From: Aequorivita sinensis
GTDB taxonomy: Bacteria > Bacteroidota > Bacteroidia > Flavobacteriales > Flavobacteriaceae
Assembly (NCBI RefSeq): GCF_006346335.1
Contig: NZ_VDMC01000002.1
Coordinates: 1-64,000 of the forward strand
Direction of reading: 5' to 3'
DNA length: 64,000 bases
The first letter of the stretch is position 1, and every line of letters begins with the position of its first letter. Below the pieces are notes generated by a model that made no database searches, had not been told where the DNA came from, and was given only the letters and a program-made list of their open reading frames with translations. A program made the translations under genes and the position numbers. Positions 59,272 through 64,000 of the stretch are shown piece after piece.

Positions 59272-60228
59272 ATGAAGCTATTCAAACTCTTAAAGAATAC
59301 CTATTTAAGTTGGGACAAAAATGATCCTTGGGCTAAAAGTGCGATTATCGCTTATTATGCATTATTCTCACTGCCTTCCTTACTGATTATTACTGTTCAT
59401 TTTGCAGGCGTATTTTTCGGTCGAGAAGCGGTAGAGGGAAAAATTACAGAAGAAATAAGTGGCTTAATAGGAAAAGGAAGTGCAGAGCTAATTCAAACGA
59501 TGATAATAAATTCAGCATTATCTGAAAGTTCTCTACTATTTATAATCTTTGGAGTAGGAGTTCTTATTTTTGGTGCTACCGGAGTGTTTTTTCAGCTTCA
59601 AAAAGCTTTGAATAATATTTGGAGTGTTCGCGCTCTAAAAAATAACATTTTAGATACCTTAAAACGAAGAGCAGTTTCTTTTGGAATGGTGCTAATTATA
59701 GGTTTATTGTTATTAATATCATTGGTATTAAGTACGGCTGTAAATGCATTAAGTGATTTAATTGGGAACTATTTGAACGAGTTTTCTACATTTTTTATAA
59801 AACTGCTGAATTTTGTTATTTCACAAGTTATAATAACCTCTTTATTTGCATCAATTTTTACGTTACTTCCAGATGTAAAAGTTAAGTGGAAAACCAATCT
59901 AATTGGTGCGTTTATGACGTCCTTGCTATTCTTAGTAGGAAAGTACTTAATAGGATTTTACTTTTCAGAGTCAGATCCAGCTTCAGTTTATGGTGCTGCA
60001 GGAAGTGTTGTTTTGGTTTTATTATGGGTGTATTATACTTGTTTAATATTATTTTTTGGTGCTGAATTTACCGTCAACTGGGCGCTTTATAAGAACATTA
60101 AAATTGAACCCAATGAAAATGCAACGCTATCATACGAATTAGAAATGCAGGAACTAAGAGAATATAAACGTAAAGTTGAGGAAGATAAAAAAAAAGCCTT
60201 AGCCTTAAAAAATAATACGAAGAAATGA
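59272..60228 (+). CDS. YihY/BrkB family membrane protein
   Basis: Start placed at ATG 59272, three residues in from TTG 59266. About six transmembrane helices. The family signature AYYALFSLPSLLIITVHFAG lies near residues 24-43, and LWVYYTCLILFFGAEFTVNW near 250. A charged coiled-coil tail follows. Relatives were once called ribonuclease BN by mistake. Function in the envelope is unknown. A terminator follows. Confidence 0.88.
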   Translation: MKLFKLLKNTYLSWDKNDPWAKSAIIAYYALFSLPSLLIITVHFAGVFFGREAVEGKITEEISGLIGKGSAELIQTMIINSALSESSLLFIIFGVGVLIFGATGVFFQLQKALNNIWSVRALKNNILDTLKRRAVSFGMVLIIGLLLLISLVLSTAVNALSDLIGNYLNEFSTFFIKLLNFVISQVIITSLFASIFTLLPDVKVKWKTNLIGAFMTSLLFLVGKYLIGFYFSESDPASVYGAAGSVVLVLLWVYYTCLILFFGAEFTVNWALYKNIKIEPNENATLSYELEMQELREYKRKVEEDKKKALALKNNTKK

Positions 60229-60243
60229 GCATTGTCTATAAAG

Positions 60244-60274
60244 AAAAAAGAGGCTTTATTGAGCCTCTTTTTTT
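60244..60274. terminator. Bidirectional terminator after the BrkB-like gene
   Basis: AAAAAAGAGGCT (60244-60255) pairs with AGCCTCTTTTTT around TTATTG. A-tract and T-tract flank it, so it suits both convergent genes. Confidence 0.88.
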
Positions 60275-60295
60275 ATAAATGTATTCTAAAAAGGA

Positions 60296-60589
60296 TTACT
60301 CCTCCTCATCCATTTTTCTCTTATCTAACATTTCGCTAATTGGTTCGTTGAAGTCTGCTTCTTCGTAATCGTCTTCATCAAAATTAGCCATGGACACTTC
60401 AAGTCGAGAGCTTACTTTTACCAGATATATGGCATCCTCTGTTCTTACCTCAACCGCTTCAACTAATTCGTTTTTTGCGTTTTTAAAGGTAATAACATGG
60501 TCATCATCATACCCATCAGGGTATTTTTCAACTAATAAAGAAAGTATCTCGGGGGTCAACTTTCGGTAATCTACAATTATGCGCTTCAT
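60296..60589 (-). CDS. Small conserved acidic protein, unknown function
   Basis: A 97-residue protein with no signal peptide or membrane segment. The N-terminal half (MKRIIVDYRKLTPEILSLLV) looks like a small alpha/beta fold. The last 35 residues are very acidic (DEDDYEEADFNEPISEML). I recognise no motif. It lies 75 bp from aroB on the same strand and may be cotranscribed. Confidence 0.65.
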   Translation of the reverse strand: MKRIIVDYRKLTPEILSLLVEKYPDGYDDDHVITFKNAKNELVEAVEVRTEDAIYLVKVSSRLEVSMANFDEDDYEEADFNEPISEMLDKRKMDEEE

Positions 60590-60664
60590 GTAATTTTTAA
60601 TCTTTAAATTATGGGATAAAACTATTTAAAATATGATTACTTAAAAATGTTTTAAAGAATTTTT

Positions 60665-61735
60665 TTACAAATTTTTATAGTACTCGAAAGCTTTGTAAAT
60701 CAATTCATTGTTAACAGTGCAATTGGTTTGATATGCACCAATGTCCTCTAAAAGTACAAAAAGAACCTTTCCGTTTCTGTTTTTCTTGTCAAACACCAGC
60801 AATTTAATGATGTTTTCAATGTCCATATTAGTGAATTCTACCTTTGAAAAATAATTTAAAATGCTTTTAGAAACTTCCTCTAAGGTGTTTTTTGAAAAAT
60901 TATGTGTTTCCGATGAAATGTAAGTTGCTAAAATAATACCTATCGCAATAGCTTCTCCATGTAATAATGTTTTTTTCTCTGAACTTTCAAGAAAGTAGGA
61001 TTCTATTGCGTGACCAAGTGTATGGCCGTAATTTAAAGTTTTTCTTAAATCCTTTTCAAAAGGATCTTTCGAGACAACTTCTTTTTTAATGTTTATAGAA
61101 CCCCAAATTAATTTTTCAAACTCATCTTTATTGTACACATTTATAATCTTAACTTCATTCCAATATGCCTTACTGTGTATAACTCCGTGTTTCAACATTT
61201 CAGCAATCCCGGAAGTTAAGTGCTCTGAAGGTAGTGTTTTTAAGAACGCTGTATCAATAATCACCATTTCTGGAGAGTTGATAACTCCAATTTGATTTTT
61301 TAGATGTCCTAGGTCTATTCCGTTTTTTCCTCCTACTGAAGCATCAACTATAGCGAGTAGGGAAGTAGGTATATTAATAAAATTTACACCTCTATTATAT
61401 GTAGATGCCACAAAACCACCTAAATCAGTTACCACACCACCTCCAAGGTTTATCATTAAGCTGTTTCTATCGGCTCCATTTTCTGAAAGTGTATTCCAAA
61501 CATCCTCACAGGTAGAAATGTTTTTATACTTTTCTCCGACTGGTATCGTAATAATATAAGGAGTAAATTCAAAAATAGTCTTTTCTAAAAAGTAAGGAAT
61601 GCAGTGTTTGCGCGTATTTTTGTCGGTTAGAATGAAGAGATTAGAAGGATTTGATTTCTTGATAAAATTATCCAAGGCTATCCAAGCTTCTTTGCTGTTG
61701 TAAATCAATTCTTTATCCTTTTTATTTGTAGACAT
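60665..61735 (-). CDS. aroB: 3-dehydroquinate synthase
   Basis: Second step of the shikimate pathway. Start at ATG 61735 (MSTNKKDKELIYNSKEAW). An upstream frame to 61771 adds 12 residues and is less likely. Signature blocks: GGGVVTDLGGFVASTYNRG (about 105-123), ASVGGKNGIDLGHLKNQIG, LNYGHTLGHAIE (metal ligands). The NAD and zinc sites are complete. Length of 356 is normal. Divergent from the proline dehydrogenase gene. Confidence 0.95.
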   Translation of the reverse strand: MSTNKKDKELIYNSKEAWIALDNFIKKSNPSNLFILTDKNTRKHCIPYFLEKTIFEFTPYIITIPVGEKYKNISTCEDVWNTLSENGADRNSLMINLGGGVVTDLGGFVASTYNRGVNFINIPTSLLAIVDASVGGKNGIDLGHLKNQIGVINSPEMVIIDTAFLKTLPSEHLTSGIAEMLKHGVIHSKAYWNEVKIINVYNKDEFEKLIWGSINIKKEVVSKDPFEKDLRKTLNYGHTLGHAIESYFLESSEKKTLLHGEAIAIGIILATYISSETHNFSKNTLEEVSKSILNYFSKVEFTNMDIENIIKLLVFDKKNRNGKVLFVLLEDIGAYQTNCTVNNELIYKAFEYYKNL

Positions 61736-61778
61736 TAATTTCTTGAATTTTATGGTGTAAACACAATTCAAATCTAAG

Positions 61779-61786
61779 TATATTTG
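61779..61786 (+). promoter_or_regulatory. -7 box TATATTTG of the proline dehydrogenase gene
   Basis: An exact match to TAnnTTTG, 20 bases before the ATG at 61807. No -33 TTG found at the usual distance. Confidence 0.5.
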
Positions 61787-61806
61787 TACACTTTATTTCC
61801 CCTTTT

Positions 61807-62979
61807 ATGTCAACAAATTCTCTTTTCGATAATACGGAAACTGCATTTCAGTTAAAAAGCGATTCAGAACTAGAACGCGCTTATTTCCTGTTTAAAATGA
61901 TTTCTAACGAACCTCTAGTAAAAATAGGTTCTGCGGTTACAAAGTTTGCATTAAATATAAACTTGCCTGTAGAAGGGTTAATACGTTCTACAGTATTCGA
62001 CCATTTTTGTGGTGGTGTGAATGAATTAGACTGTATGCCTACGGTGGATAGACTGCAGGAGGTGGGTGTGTCTTCGGTACTTGATTACTCTGTAGAGGGT
62101 AAAGAGGAAGAGGAGCAATTTGAAGCAACTACTAAAAAAGTAATTGAACTAACAAAATTTGCCAAGAATAAGGAAGCAATGCCTTTTTCAGTATTTAAAC
62201 CTACGGGTCTTGGAATGTTCAAAATTTGGCAAAAGCTTACAGAAAAAGAAGCTTTAACGAATGAAGAGAAAGATTTATGGAATAATATCGTGTCTAGATA
62301 CGATAGAATTTCTAAGGTGGCTCACGATTGTAATATTCGTATTTTAATTGATGCTGAGGAATCTTGGATGCAAGACGCAGCAGATGATCTTTGCGAAAAG
62401 ATGATGGAGAAATACAATAAGGAGCGACCAATTATATTTAATACTTTACAATGCTATCGTTGGGATAGATTAGACTATCTAAAAGGATTGCATAAACGCG
62501 CTAAAGAAAAAGGATTTAAGCTAGGGTTTAAGGTTGTTCGTGGCGCATATATGGAAAAAGAAAATGATCGCGCCCTTGAAAAAGGTTATAAAACGCCTAT
62601 TTGTGAAAGTAAAAAAGCAACCGATGACAACTTCAATAATGTTTTAAAATACATTTTTGATAATCTAGATGATATCGAGTTGTTCGCTGGAACTCATAAT
62701 GAATCCAGTACTTATATTGCAATGGATATAATGAAACAAAAAAGCATTTCTAAAAGTGATGACAGGGTTTGGTTCGGTCAGTTATTTGGTATGAGTGATC
62801 ATATTTCATTTAATCTTGGTGCTGAAGGATATAATGTAGGAAAATACATTCCATTCGGACCTGTAAAAGATGTTATGCCTTACTTGATTCGTCGTGCTGA
62901 AGAAAACACATCTGTGGCTGGGCAAACTAGTAGGGAGCTTACTTTACTTAAAAAAGAAAAAGAGCGTAGAAACCTCTAA
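61807..62979 (+). CDS. Proline dehydrogenase
   Basis: A monofunctional PRODH of 390 residues that oxidises L-proline with FAD. The TIM-barrel signature blocks are present: FNTLQCYRWDRLDYL, KVVRGAYMEKEND, FAGTHNESS, and at the C-terminus FGQLFGMSDHISFNLG and PYLIRRAEENTSVAGQ. There is no P5C dehydrogenase domain, unlike PutA. The electrons go to the membrane quinone pool. The gene ends at a shared terminator. Confidence 0.92.
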   Translation: MSTNSLFDNTETAFQLKSDSELERAYFLFKMISNEPLVKIGSAVTKFALNINLPVEGLIRSTVFDHFCGGVNELDCMPTVDRLQEVGVSSVLDYSVEGKEEEEQFEATTKKVIELTKFAKNKEAMPFSVFKPTGLGMFKIWQKLTEKEALTNEEKDLWNNIVSRYDRISKVAHDCNIRILIDAEESWMQDAADDLCEKMMEKYNKERPIIFNTLQCYRWDRLDYLKGLHKRAKEKGFKLGFKVVRGAYMEKENDRALEKGYKTPICESKKATDDNFNNVLKYIFDNLDDIELFAGTHNESSTYIAMDIMKQKSISKSDDRVWFGQLFGMSDHISFNLGAEGYNVGKYIPFGPVKDVMPYLIRRAEENTSVAGQTSRELTLLKKEKERRNL

Positions 62980-62985
62980 GAAATT

Positions 62986-63016
62986 AAAAAGCCTCTTAAT
63001 TAAGAGGCTTTTTTTA
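62986..63016. terminator. Bidirectional terminator after proline dehydrogenase
   Basis: AAAAAGCCTCTTAA (62986-62999) pairs with TTAAGAGGCTTTTT (63000-63013) with a minimal loop. A-rich before, T-rich after, so it also faces the convergent gene at 63025. Confidence 0.85.
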
Positions 63017-63024
63017 TGTTTTTA

Positions 63025-63402
63025 TTATTTCTGAATTACTTCCGCTTTTGAAACAGTTGCCGTTTTATTGCAATTTTCAATTCTAATCTTTAGCGTTTTC
63101 TCTGAAAACTTCTTCTCAATTACATATTGATTACAGGAGTCTAAATTGGTGATACTTTGAGAGAATATTACATCTCCATCAATTAATAAATTAGATACAG
63201 CCGAAGTGTCCATTTTGTTTTCGCGAAGGACTCTCAAGCTTTCTTCGGTAAACGCTCGTTCTTTGTTGCGAATGTTTTTTAATGTCCGAGATTCTGGACC
63301 ATAATCACAAGATGTCTTTTTTCCGCTTAAAATAAAAAACAATAAAAGTATTCCTAATAAGAACCCCCCTGAAAAATAGGCGAATCGGTGTGTTAATTTC
63401 AT
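63025..63402 (-). CDS. Membrane-anchored protein, DUF4258-like, unknown function
   Basis: A 125-residue protein: one N-terminal transmembrane anchor (FAYFSGGFLLGILLLFFIL, residues 7-25) followed by a soluble region with three cysteines (SCDYGPESRTLKNIRNKERAF and LDSCNQYV, ENCNK). The layout recalls flavobacterial DUF4258 proteins found beside alanine dehydrogenase, but the match is weak and from memory. It is probably in a transcript with the ald gene upstream of it. Confidence 0.6.
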   Translation of the reverse strand: MKLTHRFAYFSGGFLLGILLLFFILSGKKTSCDYGPESRTLKNIRNKERAFTEESLRVLRENKMDTSAVSNLLIDGDVIFSQSITNLDSCNQYVIEKKFSEKTLKIRIENCNKTATVSKAEVIQK

Positions 63403-63460
63403 TTTATGGGATTAGAGTTTTGGTATGTGTATTTATTAAAGTAGAATTTTATATCTAAAT

Positions 63461-64000
63461 TTAAAAAATCAATAAATTGATATCGCTATAAGACATATCA
63501 AACCAATCGGCAATTGCTTTGTTGGTTAAAATTCCGCGGTAAAAGTACAAACCATTTTTCAAACCGTTGTCAAAACGAACAGCATTTTCTAATCCACCAC
63601 TTTCGGCAATTTCTAAAAGATAGGGGGTGAATATATTACTAATAGAAATTGAAGCGGTTTTCGGGTATCGTGCCGGAATATTAGGCACCCCGTAATGTAT
63701 TACATTGTGCTTAATTATTGTTGGGTTATCGTGACTGGTAGTTTCTGTAGTTTCAAAACACCCTCCCATGTCTACGCACACATCTATCACTACAGCACCT
63801 TTCTTCATATTCTCCACCATATCTTCTGTTACAATAATAGGGGCGCGGTTGTGACCTCTAACGGCGCCTATCGCCACATCACAACGTCGTAAGGCTTTCA
63901 TTAAATTCTTTGGTTGTATAGTAGAGGTGTATAATATACGACCAACATTGGTCTGAATTTTTCGAAGCTTGGTTATTGAGCTATCAAAAACTTTAACGTT
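63461..64000 (-). CDS. ald: Alanine dehydrogenase, C-terminal part (cut by window edge)
   Basis: The gene enters from beyond base 64000. The visible 179 residues include NVKVFDSSITKLRKIQ (end of the NAD-binding Rossmann region), CDVAIGAVRGHNRAP, KKGAVVIDVCVDMGGCFETT, HYGVPNIPARYPKTASISIS and the family C-terminus. Converts pyruvate and ammonia to alanine with NADH. An internal ATG at 63901 is not the start; the frame is open to the window edge. Confidence 0.92.
   Translation of the reverse strand, partial: NVKVFDSSITKLRKIQTNVGRILYTSTIQPKNLMKALRRCDVAIGAVRGHNRAPIIVTEDMVENMKKGAVVIDVCVDMGGCFETTETTSHDNPTIIKHNVIHYGVPNIPARYPKTASISISNIFTPYLLEIAESGGLENAVRFDNGLKNGLYFYRGILTNKAIADWFDMSYSDINLLIF

Noticed and set aside
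1-64000. tRNA, rRNA or known riboswitch genes
   Set aside because: I read the intergenic gaps and found no cloverleaf-like sequence, no conserved rRNA block and no recognisable riboswitch core. Only a covariance-model scan could exclude small ncRNAs.

Overview
The window is a 64 kb stretch of chromosome from a member of the Bacteroidetes, most likely a marine Flavobacteriaceae. The evidence is low G+C, no Shine-Dalgarno sequences, promoter -7 boxes of the TAnnTTTG type, a type IX secretion component (PorQ) with a type IX cargo protease, 2TM/LytTR signalling genes, many small lipoproteins with C-containing lipoboxes, and flavobacterial families such as DUF4834 and LETM1-related proteins. I see no rRNA, tRNA, CRISPR array, transposase or prophage. 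Gene density is high and most genes are ordinary core genes.

Layout. 1-476: three tandem units of about 176 bp, each with short palindromes. 525-6430: cyclophilin lipoprotein, Nudix hydrolase, acyltransferase, an ECF sigma factor with a four-helix membrane partner, type II NADH dehydrogenase and two small proteins. 6732-12678: TonB-dependent receptor, a secreted repeat-like protein, a LytS-like kinase fused to a 2TM domain, two stand-alone 2TM proteins and a LytTR response regulator. 12689-16052: LETM1-related protein, a two-gene DUF4331 pair and an anti-sigma-like protein without a sigma factor. 16246-19698: secreted M36 metalloprotease with a type IX sorting tail. 19790-24461: FMN reductase, PabB, then a SatD-like regulator, a DUF3307 membrane protein and TilS. 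24707-29247: glycolytic cluster pfkA, gap, sugar kinase, pgi. 29373-40073: YifB, DUF2891, RluA, DEAD-box helicase, EamA transporter, GNAT protein, outer-membrane protein, DUF4834, ABC-F ATPase. 40322-45903: polysaccharide export (Wza-like), tyrosine autokinase (Wzc-like) and two UDP-sugar enzymes. 45998-51287: two MsrB, lipoproteins, M48 protease, MFS transporter. 51527-57179: Lon, PorQ, Cmk, MscL, a lipoprotein and an XRE regulator. 57472-64000: M14 carboxypeptidase, Lrp/AsnC regulator, BrkB-like membrane protein, AroB, proline dehydrogenase, and the C-terminal part of alanine dehydrogenase, cut by the window edge.

The most striking unexplained signal is at 21641-21720: three copies of a 22-bp inverted repeat (TTATTAG-N8-CTAATAA) at an exact 29-bp period, directly in front of a -7 box and a gene that seems to join a nucleotide-cyclase-like fold to a DNA-binding helix-turn-helix, followed by a DUF3307 membrane protein. 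It looks like a self-regulated ligand-sensing two-gene system. A second candidate regulatory circuit is the GTTTAC-N4-GTAAAC motif between the XRE regulator and the M14 peptidase. Two genes (DUF1801/YdeI-like and RluA-like) clearly code upstream of any ATG, GTG or TTG and may start at ATA or ATC. All family calls are from reading the translations; none was checked by a database search.
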